64,000 nt of DNA from Actinacidiphila epipremni (GCF_012034175.1 NZ_JAATEJ010000022.1:101959-165958), one strand, 5' to 3'; shown: positions 24,449 to 34,248, counted from the stretch's first letter. Numbers and translations: made by a program. The notes: a model not told the origin generated them from the letters alone.

Positions 24449-26806
24449 TTACGGCAGCAGGTGGTGGGGCTCGCCCGGCCGCAGGGTGATCTCCCGCCGG
24501 CCGGTGGGCCATTGGACGGTGCGGGACAGCGGGTGGCCGGTGCGCAGGACGGCCTCGCGGAGGGTGCCGGCCGACCAGGTGAGGCGCTCGACGGTGAGGC
24601 CGCCGCGGGCGCGCAGCCCGGTGACCTCGCCGGCGGGCCACGCCGGGGGCAGCGCGGGCAGCAGGTCGAGGATGCCGGGGCGGTGGGACTGGAGCAGCAT
24701 CTCGGCGACGGCCGCCGTCGCGCCGAGGTTGCCGTCGATCTGGAAGGGCGGGTGGGCGCACAGCAGCGAGGGGTAGACGCCGCCGCCCTCGGTGTCGGTG
24801 GTGACGGGGCGCAGCATGAGGCCGAGCAGGCGGTGAGCGGCGGGGCCGTCGCCGAGCCGGGCCCACAGGGCGGCCTTCCACGCGGTGGACCAGCCGGTGC
24901 CCTCGTCGCCGCGCAGCTCCAGGCTGCGGCGGGCGGCGGCGCGCAGCCTCGGGCCGGTGAGGCTCGCGCCGGGGAACAGGCCGACCAGGTGGGACAGATG
25001 GCGGTGCCGGGGCTCGGACTCCTCGCGCGCGGTGTGCCATTCGAGCAGTTCGCCGCGGGGCCCGACGCCGAGCGGGCGCAGCCGCGGGAGCGTGGCGGCG
25101 ATGGCGTCGAGCAGCGCGGGGTCGGCGGCGGGGCCGGCTTCGTCGGCGGACTCCTGGAGGAAGGTGAGCAGTTCGCGGACGAGGGTGAGGTCCATGGCGG
25201 TGGACCGGTCGACGGAGGCGGGGCCGTCGGGGGTGCGGAAGCGGTTCTCCGGGGAGGTCGCGGGGGCGGTGACGAGCCGGCGCTGCGGGTCGTCGGGGTC
25301 CTCGTGGAGCAGGCCGAGCAGGAAGCGGGCGGCGCCGGCGGCGACGGGCCAGGCGCGGGTCCGCAGGAAGCGGCGGTCGCGGCCGTAGCGCCAGTGCTCG
25401 GCGAGGTGGAGGCTGAGCCAGGCGCCGCCGAGCGGCCAACTGGCCCACATCGGGTCGTCGTTGCCGTCGCCGACCGGCCAGGTGGCGCGCCACAGGTCGG
25501 TGTTGTGGTGCACGGTCCAGCCCGCCGCCCCGTACAGGTCGCGGGCCACGCCCCGGCCGGCGTCGGCGAGGTCCGCGACGAGGTCGGTGAGCGGCAGGTG
25601 GCACTCGGGCAGCGCGGTGGACTCCGCGGGCCAGTAGTTCATCTCGGTGTTGATGTTGACGGTGTAGTCGCAGTGCCAGGGCGGGGTGACGGAGTCGTTC
25701 CACAGGCCCTGGAGGTGGCCGGCCTGGGTGCCGGGGCGGGACGAGGCGAGCAGCAGGTAGCGGCCGAAGTCGAAGAGCAGCACGGCGAGTTGCTCGTCGC
25801 GCGGACCGGCGCCGTAGGAGCTGCGCAGCCGTGCGTCCAGGGGCGCGGGGTGGTGCGCGCGCTCCGGTCGCGGTGCGGCTGCCGCGCCGGGCCGGTGCTG
25901 CTCGCCCAGCCGGAGGCGTACCCGCCGCATCGCCGCCCGGTGCTCGTGCACGTGCGCCGCGTGCAGCTCGTGCCACGGGGTGCGGCCGGCGGCGTCCAGG
26001 GACCGTACGGCCTGCTCCAGGCAGTGCTCCGGGTCGGTCAGCGGCGGGCGGTTCCAGGCGGTGAAGCCGGTGCGGACGTCGACGAGGATCACGCACTGCG
26101 TGAAGCCGCGCGCCCGCAGCCGGTCGCCCTCGGCCTCGACGCGGCCGGTGTCGCAGTGGACGCGGGCCAGGGCCGCCGCGGCCATCGCGGTGCCGCCGTG
26201 CTCGACGACCGGGCGGCGCTGTGCGTCGTCGCCGACGTGCGAGGGGGCGTGCAGCAGCAGCGCGAGGCCGCCGGTGCCCACCGGCCGTACGGTGTGGCGC
26301 AGTTGGGGGGTGCGGAAGCCGATCCCGAGGTCGGCGCGGGCGGGTTCGCGGGGGCGCAGCCGGATCACCAGGACGCCGGACGCGGTGTCGGCGAAGACGT
26401 CCTGCGCGTAGCCGTCCGTGACGTGCCGGGCGACGCCGGAGGCCAACTCCAGCTCGCGGAAGCGCTCCTCGCCGCCGCCGGCGGCCGTCAGCACGAGGTC
26501 GCCGACCGGCTGGTACGCCTCCGCGCCGCGCCCCTGTGCGGCCTTCAGCCGCTCGCCCGCGGCCACATGGCGCCCGGCCCGCAGATCGGCCCGTACGGCG
26601 TCGAGCAGGCCCGCGGGGACGGCCGGCGTCGCGGCCGGGGGCGGCCCGGACCAGAAGGTGTCCTCGTTGAGGGACAGCCGCTGCTCGGCGAGCGGGCCCC
26701 AGATCATCGCGCCCAGCCGCCCGTTGCCGACGGGGATGCCGTCGGTCCAGCGGCCGGCGGGCCGGTCGTACCAGTACGGCGAGGTCGGCTCAGGTTCCAC
26801 CCGCAC
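24449..26806 (-). CDS. GH95 alpha-L-fucosidase
   Basis: 785 residues, full GH95 length. The start PYWYDRPAGRWTDGIPVGNG and LNEDTFWSGPP are classic GH95 signatures. The catalytic centre is marked by DYTVNINTEMNYWPAE (two Asn of the active site) and the acid region MDLTLVRELLTFL. GH95 enzymes cleave alpha-1,2-linked L-fucose, or L-galactose, by inversion. There is no signal peptide, so action is likely cytoplasmic on imported oligosaccharides. It lies between the CIS genes and a phosphoesterase gene, 144 bases from the former. It would supply the fucose-removing step for the xyloglucan-type locus at 31-43.5 kb, but no matching operator is seen here. Confidence 0.9.
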   Translation of the reverse strand: MRVEPEPTSPYWYDRPAGRWTDGIPVGNGRLGAMIWGPLAEQRLSLNEDTFWSGPPPAATPAVPAGLLDAVRADLRAGRHVAAGERLKAAQGRGAEAYQPVGDLVLTAAGGGEERFRELELASGVARHVTDGYAQDVFADTASGVLVIRLRPREPARADLGIGFRTPQLRHTVRPVGTGGLALLLHAPSHVGDDAQRRPVVEHGGTAMAAAALARVHCDTGRVEAEGDRLRARGFTQCVILVDVRTGFTAWNRPPLTDPEHCLEQAVRSLDAAGRTPWHELHAAHVHEHRAAMRRVRLRLGEQHRPGAAAAPRPERAHHPAPLDARLRSSYGAGPRDEQLAVLLFDFGRYLLLASSRPGTQAGHLQGLWNDSVTPPWHCDYTVNINTEMNYWPAESTALPECHLPLTDLVADLADAGRGVARDLYGAAGWTVHHNTDLWRATWPVGDGNDDPMWASWPLGGAWLSLHLAEHWRYGRDRRFLRTRAWPVAAGAARFLLGLLHEDPDDPQRRLVTAPATSPENRFRTPDGPASVDRSTAMDLTLVRELLTFLQESADEAGPAADPALLDAIAATLPRLRPLGVGPRGELLEWHTAREESEPRHRHLSHLVGLFPGASLTGPRLRAAARRSLELRGDEGTGWSTAWKAALWARLGDGPAAHRLLGLMLRPVTTDTEGGGVYPSLLCAHPPFQIDGNLGATAAVAEMLLQSHRPGILDLLPALPPAWPAGEVTGLRARGGLTVERLTWSAGTLREAVLRTGHPLSRTVQWPTGRREITLRPGEPHHLLP

Positions 26807-26886
26807 AGCGCAACACCTGCTCTTGTTCCGGCTCCCCAGCCGGGCGCGAGCCTACCGCGCCCGGCCGGGTCGCCGCGGCGGGCCGG

Positions 26887-28629
26887 TCAGGCGCCCGGAC
26901 GGGCCAGCAACAGCTCGGTGTTGTGGTCGGCGGCGGCGCCGAACTTGGCAGCGGGCGTCGCGTAGGGGTCGTTGAGGGACAGCTCGCGGTAGAGGGCGGC
27001 CAGGCCCTGCTCGGAGGTGTCGCCGAAGTCGGTGGCGTAGGGGGCGGCGGACTCGATGAGGGTGGTGAACAGCGAGAGCGTCCCGTCGCCGTTGTCGGCG
27101 ACCTCGATGACCCGGGCGTGCTGCGGGAAGTCCACGTGCGAGGCGGTGTTGATCTCCCAGAAGGACCGCTCGGCGACGGCGTGCGCGTGCGGGGTGATCT
27201 GGTTGGCGTGGGTGTGGCCGTTGACCCAGCCCAGCACGTTCGGGTAGCGCTGCAGCAGGCTGACCAGCTCCGCGCCGGTGTGCCGGGCCTCGAAGAGGTT
27301 GTACGGGTCGGGCAGCGTGTTGCCCATGGTGGTGCTGGTGTGGTGGCTGAAGACCAGCACGTACTGGTCCTGGGAGCCGCGCCGTACGACGTTGCCGTTG
27401 GTGTCGTACCAGTGCGTGCTGTAGCTCTGGAGCACCGACTCCAGCCACTTCAGCTGGGCGGTGCCGATCGAGCCGTCCGCCCAGCCGGCCCGGTTGGTGG
27501 TGTCGAGGCTGATGCCGAGGACGCCCTCGGCGACCGGGAAGGTGTAGTAGAGCTTGCCGCTGTCGGCGGCGGCCTGCGTGAAGCCGTGGCCGTACGGACC
27601 GGGGCCGGTGACCGCGGAGCTGAGGTGCGCGGCGGCGAACTGCTTGGGCGTGAAGGGCGCGCGGCGGGCGTCGGGGGTGATGTGGCGTACGGGGCCGCCG
27701 GAGGTGAGGAGTTGGGCGAGCAGCAGGACGGCGCTCGCCGGGTCGTGCTGGATGGCGTCGGCGAGTTTCGCGGCGGTCGCGGAGTCGACGCCCTCGATCT
27801 TGCTGCCGCCGGTGTAGAGGGAGTTCAGCAGGCCGAGGTCGGGCAGGGTGCCCTCGATGCTGTCGTCGTGGTTGCCGACGGTGGTGTACCACGGGGTGTG
27901 CAGGCCGGTCGCGGTGAAGGGCCGCCCGGCGGCCGACAGGAAGCCGGGGACCTGCGGGAAGCCGGCTGCCTTGTAGTTGTCCTGGAAGGACGACTCGGGG
28001 TTCCAGTAGCTCGCCGAGCCGGAGTTCTGCACGCCCTCGTAGCGGCTGGTGTCACCGGTGTTGGGTGTGAGGGCGCCGCCGCTCATCACCGTGAGGTACC
28101 AGTCGAGTTCGACGAGCTCGTGGTTGTCGGTGTTGTCGCCGGTGGCCATGACGAGCGAGAACGGGGCGCCGGTGAAGGGGCCGCCGGGCAGCGAGTTGAC
28201 CCGGTCGACGAGCGAGGCGGCGCCGCGTACGGTCAGCGCCTCGTGCGGGCGGTGCGCGGAGTCGATGTACTGGGCGAGGTATTCGAAGCGTACGGGCGAC
28301 TCGGTGTCGGCCAGGTGCAGGTCGGTGAACTGCACGAAGGACGCGAGCGCGGTGCGCCGGTCGTCGCGCCCGGCGCCGGCCTTGGCCAGCTCGGTGCGCA
28401 CCACGAGCGGCCACCCGGGCCCGGACTGCAGCCGCAGGTACGGCCCCGTCCCGCTCGCCGTCGCGACCTGCTCCAGCGTCGTCCCCGCCACCCGCACGGC
28501 CCGCGCGGCGCTCGTCCCGAGCGCCCGGTCCACCTCCGCGGCCGACGCCCGCGGGCTCCCCGCGAGCCCGACCCCTGCGGCCACGGCGGCGGCTCCGGCG
28601 ACGAACTGCCGCCTGCTGTAAGAGGGCAT
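26887..28629 (-). CDS. Tat-exported metallophosphoesterase (TIGR03767-type)
   Basis: 580 residues from the ATG preceded by GGAGAG; a longer start adds nine residues. The N terminus SRRQFVAGAAAVAAGVGLAG is a Tat signal ending near ASA. The five metallophosphatase motifs are all present: QFTDLHLAD, ATGDNTDNHE, TVGNHDDS, FSHHTST and VNGHTHAN, so two metals should bind. Length and insertions fit the actinobacterial TIGR03767 group. It is predicted to be secreted and act on a phosphoester outside the membrane; the substrate is unknown. Confidence 0.88.
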   Translation of the reverse strand: MPSYSRRQFVAGAAAVAAGVGLAGSPRASAAEVDRALGTSAARAVRVAGTTLEQVATASGTGPYLRLQSGPGWPLVVRTELAKAGAGRDDRRTALASFVQFTDLHLADTESPVRFEYLAQYIDSAHRPHEALTVRGAASLVDRVNSLPGGPFTGAPFSLVMATGDNTDNHELVELDWYLTVMSGGALTPNTGDTSRYEGVQNSGSASYWNPESSFQDNYKAAGFPQVPGFLSAAGRPFTATGLHTPWYTTVGNHDDSIEGTLPDLGLLNSLYTGGSKIEGVDSATAAKLADAIQHDPASAVLLLAQLLTSGGPVRHITPDARRAPFTPKQFAAAHLSSAVTGPGPYGHGFTQAAADSGKLYYTFPVAEGVLGISLDTTNRAGWADGSIGTAQLKWLESVLQSYSTHWYDTNGNVVRRGSQDQYVLVFSHHTSTTMGNTLPDPYNLFEARHTGAELVSLLQRYPNVLGWVNGHTHANQITPHAHAVAERSFWEINTASHVDFPQHARVIEVADNGDGTLSLFTTLIESAAPYATDFGDTSEQGLAALYRELSLNDPYATPAAKFGAAADHNTELLLARPGA

Positions 28630-28786
28630 GCCGATCTCTCCTGACGCGGTCGTCATCGTCCCGCCGGCCCCGTTGCCTACCGGCTGGTAATGGTCAGTGC
28701 GTCAGCATCATGCCCCCCGATGGCCGTGGCGTGAACATGCCCCGTCCGCCGAACATCGCCCGGGCCTACTCCGGTCCGCCCCCGCG

Positions 28787-30070
28787 CTACTCCAGCGTCC
28801 CGCTGATCAGGGCCGCCGAGGCGCACTGGGTCGCGGCGCCGGAACCGGGCGGGGTGCCGGGGGTGCGGCAGGTCAGGGTGATGGTGACCTTGTCGCCCTC
28901 GGGGACGAGGATCGCGGAGGCCCAGTGGAAGTCCTGCTCGCGGAAGTTCTCCAGGGCCGGGGACAGCAGGGTCTTGCCGCCCACGGCGATGGTGACGGTG
29001 CCGGAGTCGCCCTGGGGGTTCTCCAGGACGAGGTCGGTCAGGCGGAGGGTCTTGCCCGGGGGGACCGGGTAGTTGGCGGTGCCGTCGGAGCCGGCGGCGG
29101 CGGAGGCGGCCAGGCGGGTGGAGAAGAGCAGGGCGTTGGGCGGGGCCTCGGGGCCCTCGCCGGGCTTCATCGGGGAGGGCGTCGCGCCGACGGACTTGGC
29201 CGCCTGCTCCGCGCCGTTCGCCGCGTTCTTCGCGTCGTCCGCCTTCTGGTTGGCGCTCGCCGCCTGCGAAGCGGCCGTCGCCACCGGGTCCTTGACGGCC
29301 TCCTTCGCCGCGGTGCGCACCGCGGGCTTGAGCAGCCCGTACCAGATCGCGACCAGGGCCAGCGCGATCGCCACCAGCGCGGCCACCGCACGCAGCAGCG
29401 TGCTGCCGATCACCGGCTGCTGCACGAACGTGCCGTCCAGCACCACCGGTTCGACGACCGCCTGCTGCGAGGCCGGCGTCGCCGTCAGCTGGAAGGCGTG
29501 CGGGACGGCGACCCCGCGCCACAGCCGCTTCTTCGCCCGTACCGGCACCTGCACGAAGGCCGCCCGGCCCGGTTCCACCGTCACCGGCGCCTTGGGCAGC
29601 CCGAAGGCCAGCGCCTGCGAGCGGTCGGTGCCGCGCAGGCCCACCGTCAGCGGGTGGTTGCCGCGGTTGTCGACCGCGACCTGGTAGCGCGCCCGCCCGC
29701 GCGACTGCGCCATCTGCGGCGACAGCTCCGCCGTGACCTCCGCGTACGGCAGGATCCGCAGCGTGCCCTCCGGCACCGTCGCGAACTCCGCCAGCTCCTG
29801 CGGCAGCACCCTGACGGCCAGCGGCAGTTCACCGGGCGGTACGGTGGAGTCGCGCGGCGGGCTCACGACGACGGTGACCTGCCCGGCGGTGCCGGGGTTG
29901 AGGGACAGCGACGGCGGCTCCACCACCGTCCACGCGGCGGGCGCGCCCAGCACCTCGAAGGTGTAGGCCTCCACGATGGAGCTGCTGTTGCGCACGTCGA
30001 GGACGACTCTGGCCTGCTCCCCCGGGAGCACCGGTACGGAGGCCGCGTCCAGATGAGCGGAAGTCGTCAT
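28787..30070 (-). CDS. Membrane protein with N-terminal Ig-like domains ('hydrolytic protein' annotation type)
   Basis: 427 residues from the ATG of MTTSAHLDAA. Two beta-sandwich modules (about 1-110 and 111-210) resemble Ig-like/DUF11 folds (LDVRNSSSIVEAYTFEVLG, VDNRGNHPLTVGL). A transmembrane helix spans about 221-246. An Ala/Lys-rich coil (250-300) and a C-terminal beta domain with several Cys complete it. The beta domains before the helix lack a signal peptide and would be cytoplasmic, the coil and C domain outside. Similar proteins labelled 'hydrolytic protein' occur near Streptomyces CIS loci as I recall, but no catalytic motif is visible. It is divergent from the LuxR regulator next to it. 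Confidence 0.65.
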   Translation of the reverse strand: MTTSAHLDAASVPVLPGEQARVVLDVRNSSSIVEAYTFEVLGAPAAWTVVEPPSLSLNPGTAGQVTVVVSPPRDSTVPPGELPLAVRVLPQELAEFATVPEGTLRILPYAEVTAELSPQMAQSRGRARYQVAVDNRGNHPLTVGLRGTDRSQALAFGLPKAPVTVEPGRAAFVQVPVRAKKRLWRGVAVPHAFQLTATPASQQAVVEPVVLDGTFVQQPVIGSTLLRAVAALVAIALALVAIWYGLLKPAVRTAAKEAVKDPVATAASQAASANQKADDAKNAANGAEQAAKSVGATPSPMKPGEGPEAPPNALLFSTRLAASAAAGSDGTANYPVPPGKTLRLTDLVLENPQGDSGTVTIAVGGKTLLSPALENFREQDFHWASAILVPEGDKVTITLTCRTPGTPPGSGAATQCASAALISGTLE

Positions 30071-30264
30071 GGCAGGACCGTAGAGACCGCGCCCACCGGT
30101 GACCGGCACCGTGCGGACACCCCCGAGGGCAGGCTGCGCTGCCCGTTGAGTCCATGTGAAGTGCCCGCTGACTGCACGGGTGTTCACTGGTCGCGCGATC
30201 CGTGACGCGAAGGGGCGTTCCGGATGCCCGGCTTGACCGGCCGGCGGGGCAAGGGGGAAACACC

Positions 30265-30921
30265 ATGCAATTCCAGGGGGGCAGCGGAGCCGTGCGCATT
30301 CCCGTACGGCTGACCGCGCAGGACCCGATCACCCAGGCGGGGCTGGCCGGCCAGCTCAGGACCCGCCACGAACTGCGACTGCTGGCCGAAGGGGAGGACG
30401 GGGAGAGCGTCGACGGTGTGGTGTCCGTCTTCGCGGCCGACCGGGTCGCGGAGAGCGAACTGCAGGTGCTGCGGCGCCTCCAGCGCGGCGGCGAGGGCCG
30501 AACGGTGCTGGTGGCGACGGAGTTGGACGACAGCGGGCTCGTCGCCGCGGTGGAGTGCGGTGTCGTCGGTGTCGTGCGGCGCGCCGACGCCTCGGCGCAG
30601 CGGCTCGCCGACACGATCACGGCGGTCGCGCGCGGCGAGGGCAGTGTGCCGGCCGACCTGCTGGGCCGGCTGCTGGACCAGGTCGGCCGGCTCCAGCGGC
30701 AGGTCCTCGACCCGCGCGGCCTGGCCTTCACGGGCCTGTCCGCCCGGGAGGTGGACGTGCTGCGGCTGGTCGCGGACGGCAAGGACACCGCGGAGATCGC
30801 CCGCACGCTGTCCTTCTCGGAGCGGACGGTGAAGAACATCCTGCACGACGTGACGACCCGCCTCCAACTGCGCAACCGCTCGCACGCGGTGGCGTATGCG
30901 ATGCGGATGGGGTTCATCTAG
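30265..30921 (+). CDS. LuxR/NarL-type regulator with degenerate receiver
   Basis: 218 residues. Residues 1-130 have a receiver-like length and pattern (VRIPVRLTAQDPITQAGLAG), but the usual acidic pocket and phosphoacceptor Asp are not evident. A typical LuxR helix-turn-helix fills 150-215 (LSAREVDVLRLVADGKDTAE, ARTLSFSERTVKNILHDV). Start is an ATG with AAGGGGGAAA upstream. No sensor kinase lies nearby. It is divergently transcribed from the Ig-like membrane protein and is the nearest regulator to the CIS cluster, so control of one or both is plausible but unproven. Confidence 0.85.
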   Translation: MQFQGGSGAVRIPVRLTAQDPITQAGLAGQLRTRHELRLLAEGEDGESVDGVVSVFAADRVAESELQVLRRLQRGGEGRTVLVATELDDSGLVAAVECGVVGVVRRADASAQRLADTITAVARGEGSVPADLLGRLLDQVGRLQRQVLDPRGLAFTGLSAREVDVLRLVADGKDTAEIARTLSFSERTVKNILHDVTTRLQLRNRSHAVAYAMRMGFI

Positions 30922-30948
30922 CCGCGGATTCACCTCTGCACATGTGAC

Positions 30949-30987
30949 GGTCGCGGGCGGCGCCCCCACCAGGCACCGCCCGCGGCC
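30949..30987. terminator. Bidirectional hairpin between luxR-type gene and GH3 gene
   Basis: Long inverted repeat (GGTCGCGGGCGGCGCC / GGCACCGCCCGCGGCC) with a short loop. It lies in the 71-base gap between two convergent genes and likely stops both transcripts. Confidence 0.75.
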
Positions 30988-30992
30988 GGGTC

Positions 30993-33971
30993 CTATTTCC
31001 CGGACGTGCCCGGGCCCTCGAACGTGAAGGCCCGCAGCCGCAGTTCGCCCCGCAGGGTGAGCCGAACGTCGTGGACCGCGCCGGGCAGGGCGGGCAGCGG
31101 CACGCTGCGGGACGTCCAGCGGTAACGGCCGCCCGTCGAGGGGACGTCCAGCCGCGCCACCGGCTCGCCGGCGACGGCCACCTCGATCGCCGCCTCGCCC
31201 GCCGCCGTACGGGACACCTCCGCGGTGAACGCCCGTGCGCCCGCGAGGTCGAGGCAGCGGTAGAGCAGGACGCCCTCCGCGCCGGGTGCCGGGGCCACCG
31301 CGTCGCCCGCGGAGCGCGTGGCGTCGACCAGCTCCGCGCCCGCCCAGTCGTCGAAGTCCGCCGCGCCCAGCCGGCGGCCGACCGCCCGCCGCGGGGCGGG
31401 TGCCGGGCCGGTGACCGCCAGCGGTGCGCCCAGCGGCAGGTCCGCCGCCGACCGGCCGGCCAGCACCTCGTAGCCGCCGGGCTCGACGGCGAATGCCCCT
31501 TCGCGCACCGACCAGTGCGCCAGCGCCTCGCCGGCCCGCAGCGTGAAGGCCAGCTCCGCGGACTCCCCGGGCGCGAGCCGCACCTTGCGGTAGCCGGCCA
31601 GCCGCAGCAGCGGCGCCTCGTACGTGGCCGCGGCGACCGCCCGTACGTACAGCTGCACGGTCTCCGTGCCGTACCGCTCGCCGCAGTTGGCGACGGTCAC
31701 GGTCGCGGTGAAGGTGCCGTCCTGCGTCACATCCCGCTCCGACAGGGCGAGTTCGGAGAGCGTGAAGCGCGTGTAGGACAGGCCGTGGCCGAACGCGTAG
31801 AGCGGGGCGGGCCGGTGGTATTGGTACGTCCAGCCCGCCTTGACGATGTCGTAGTCGAGCCGGCCGGGCAGCGGGTCGTCCGCGCGGTACCAGGTCTGCG
31901 GGAGCCGCCCGGCGGGGTCCGCGGCGCCGAGCAGGACCGCGGCGAGCGCGGCGCCGGTCTCCTGGCCGCCGTGCGAGGTCCACACGACCGCGGGCGCGTG
32001 CTCGTCGGCCCAGTCCACGGCGTAGGGGTAGCTGCTCATCACGACCAGCACCGTCTCGGGCCGGGTGGCGACGACCTCGCGCAGCAGCCGCTCGTGCCCG
32101 GGGGCGAGCCGGGTGTGCGCGCGGTCCTGCGTCTCACGGCCGTTGATGTGCGGGTCGTTGCCGACGACCAGCACGACCGCGTCCGCGCGCGAGGCCGCCG
32201 CGACGGCCTGCGCGATCCCGTCCCGGACGACGCCGAGCGTGAACTTCTCGGCGCCGGACACGTTTTCGGCCGTGACGGACACCGCCCCGGTCGCCGCGTC
32301 CACCACCGCGTAGCGGCCCCCGTGCACCGCCCGCAGCGCGAACTCGCCCTCCCCGCCGTGCGGTTCGAGGCGGAAGGTCTCGTGCACGTCCCAGCCGGCG
32401 GGCTGGACGCGGTCGGCGGCGAGCGAGGCGTCCTCGTCGACGAGCCCGGCGTAGCGCCCGGTGCGCACATTGCGCAGGGTGAGTACGCCGAGGTCCCAGT
32501 CGAAGAGGTCGAACTGCGCGGCGGGGTCGTCCTGTTCGACGCCGGCAACAGCAGCGAGCCGCGCCTCGTCCCCGGCGACCGCGAGCAGGCCGCCGGTCGA
32601 GCCGGCCCGCAGCGTGACGCGGTCCACGCCCTCGACGACCTCTGTCGTCCCTCCCGCCGCCGCGACCGCCGCGCCCAATCCGTCGGCGACGGTGACCCGG
32701 TAGGGCATGGTGCCGCTGTACCAGTCCTCGAAGAGCGTGTCCGCGAGCGGCCCGACGACCGCGATCCGCCGCCCGGCCGCGTCCAGCGGCAGCAACGGGC
32801 CCGCAGCGGAGCCCGGCGCGTTCCTGAGCAGCACGATCGACTCCGTCGCCGCCCGCAGCGCCAGCGCCCGGTGCTCCGCCGAGCCGACGACCTCCCACGG
32901 CGTGCCCGCGTACGGCCCGCCGTCCGGGTCGAACTCGCCGAGCCGGCAGCGGATCGCCAACTGCCGCCGCACCGCCCGGTCCACGTCGGCCGCGGTGAGC
33001 AGCCCGCGCTCCACCGCCTGCGTGACGCGCCCGACCGTGACCGACGGATCCTCCCCGTGGTCGGTGAAGGAGTCGATCCCGGCGAGCAGCGCCGCCGCGT
33101 GCGCGACGGCGTGGTCGTCGAAGTAGTGCTCGTCGTCGACCAGGTTGGACGGCGCCTCGGCGTCGCTCACCACGAACAGCTCGTGCCCGGCCGGCCCGGC
33201 CCAGCGCCGCAGCTCGCTCTCCAGCAGCGGACTGACGTGGCAGGGACGGCCGTTGACGAGGTTGTACGCCGCCATGACGCCGGTCGCCGAGCCCTGCTCG
33301 ACCGCGTACCGGAAGGCCGCCAGGTCGTACTCGTGCAGCACCCGCGGCCGTACGCCGGAGGAGGTCGTGGTGCGGCCGTCCTCGTTGTTGTAGGCGAGGA
33401 AGTGCTTGAGGATCGGCGCGGTACGCAGCCGCTCCGGGTCGTCGCCCGCCAGGCCGCGGCAATATGCGTGGCCGAGCCGCGCCGAGAGCAGCGGATCCTC
33501 CGCGTAGCCCTCCTCGTTGCGGCCCCACCGCGGGTCGCGCAGCAAATTCACCACCGGCGCCCACGCCTGGAGGCTGATCCGGCCGGCGCCGACCGCGGGC
33601 GCCTTGTGGTGGTGGAAGGCCCGCAGTTCGGTGCCGGTGGCGGCGGCGACCGCGTGCACCAGCTCCTCGTCCCAGGTGGCGCCGAGCCCGACGGCCTGCG
33701 GGAAGACCGTCGCGGCGCCGAGCCAGGCGACGCCGTGCAGCGCCTCGGTGCCGGTGCGGAAGGGCGCGATGCCCAGCCGCGGGACGGCGGGCCCGTATTG
33801 GTGCAGCATCGCGATCCGCTCCTGGAGCGTGAGCCGCCCGAGCAGGTCGTCGACGCGCTCCCGCAGCGGCACCGCCGGGTCGCGGAAGGGCAGGTGCCGC
33901 ACGGCGGGGTCCACCGGCGGGTCCTCGGGTGGGTCCGCGGGCAGCTCGGCGGGCACGGAGACGGTACTCAC
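30993..33971 (-). CDS. GH3 beta-glycosidase with inserted beta-trefoil-like domain
   Basis: 992 residues from a GTG with AAGGGG upstream; the longer frame would read through the operator. The N-terminal TIM barrel has LLGRLTLQERIAMLHQYG, KHFLAYNNEDGR and nucleophile Asp270 in VVSDAEAPSN. The GH3-C domain is interrupted near 440-580 by a fascin-like trefoil segment (LTLRNVRTGRYAGLVDEDA, LRAVHGGRYAVVDAATG). Fn3-like (about 720-810) and CBM6-like (about 860-990) domains follow. There is no signal peptide, so it is probably cytoplasmic. It is divergent from the importer and shares its control region, fitting beta-glucosidase or beta-xylosidase action on imported oligosaccharides. Confidence 0.88.
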   Translation of the reverse strand: MSTVSVPAELPADPPEDPPVDPAVRHLPFRDPAVPLRERVDDLLGRLTLQERIAMLHQYGPAVPRLGIAPFRTGTEALHGVAWLGAATVFPQAVGLGATWDEELVHAVAAATGTELRAFHHHKAPAVGAGRISLQAWAPVVNLLRDPRWGRNEEGYAEDPLLSARLGHAYCRGLAGDDPERLRTAPILKHFLAYNNEDGRTTTSSGVRPRVLHEYDLAAFRYAVEQGSATGVMAAYNLVNGRPCHVSPLLESELRRWAGPAGHELFVVSDAEAPSNLVDDEHYFDDHAVAHAAALLAGIDSFTDHGEDPSVTVGRVTQAVERGLLTAADVDRAVRRQLAIRCRLGEFDPDGGPYAGTPWEVVGSAEHRALALRAATESIVLLRNAPGSAAGPLLPLDAAGRRIAVVGPLADTLFEDWYSGTMPYRVTVADGLGAAVAAAGGTTEVVEGVDRVTLRAGSTGGLLAVAGDEARLAAVAGVEQDDPAAQFDLFDWDLGVLTLRNVRTGRYAGLVDEDASLAADRVQPAGWDVHETFRLEPHGGEGEFALRAVHGGRYAVVDAATGAVSVTAENVSGAEKFTLGVVRDGIAQAVAAASRADAVVLVVGNDPHINGRETQDRAHTRLAPGHERLLREVVATRPETVLVVMSSYPYAVDWADEHAPAVVWTSHGGQETGAALAAVLLGAADPAGRLPQTWYRADDPLPGRLDYDIVKAGWTYQYHRPAPLYAFGHGLSYTRFTLSELALSERDVTQDGTFTATVTVANCGERYGTETVQLYVRAVAAATYEAPLLRLAGYRKVRLAPGESAELAFTLRAGEALAHWSVREGAFAVEPGGYEVLAGRSAADLPLGAPLAVTGPAPAPRRAVGRRLGAADFDDWAGAELVDATRSAGDAVAPAPGAEGVLLYRCLDLAGARAFTAEVSRTAAGEAAIEVAVAGEPVARLDVPSTGGRYRWTSRSVPLPALPGAVHDVRLTLRGELRLRAFTFEGPGTSGK

Positions 33972-34038
33972 AGCGGAAAACCCCTTGCGAAGTGCGGCAT
34001 TGACGGGCCGGCGCCGGACGCGGGACACGCACCGGGAG

Positions 34039-34052
34039 GTGAAACGCTTCGA
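34039..34052. promoter_or_regulatory. Putative LacI-family operator, GH3 side
   Basis: GTGAAACGCTTCGA matches 11 of 14 bases of the perfect palindrome at 34249. It lies 68 bases upstream of the GH3 start. Confidence 0.65.
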
Positions 34053-34248
34053 CGCTGACATGCCGCTCGGACCCGTGTCAACCATGCGGCCGGCGGAGAT
34101 CGTTGAGTCGGCCGGGCCCCGCCACCTGCCCCAACTCCCGCCCGCGAGCAGGGATGATGCCGCCACCAGCGCCAACTCCCGTCGCGCCGAAAACTTTCCG
34201 CACGACCACTTGTCGAACCCCAGGCCCGTCGTTACTCTCGCCGCAACG

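Noticed and set aside
20046..26096. A 2016-residue minus-strand open frame
   Set aside because: Arg/Pro-rich shadow of the propeller and GH95 genes in another frame; only its last 213 residues (DUF4255) are real.
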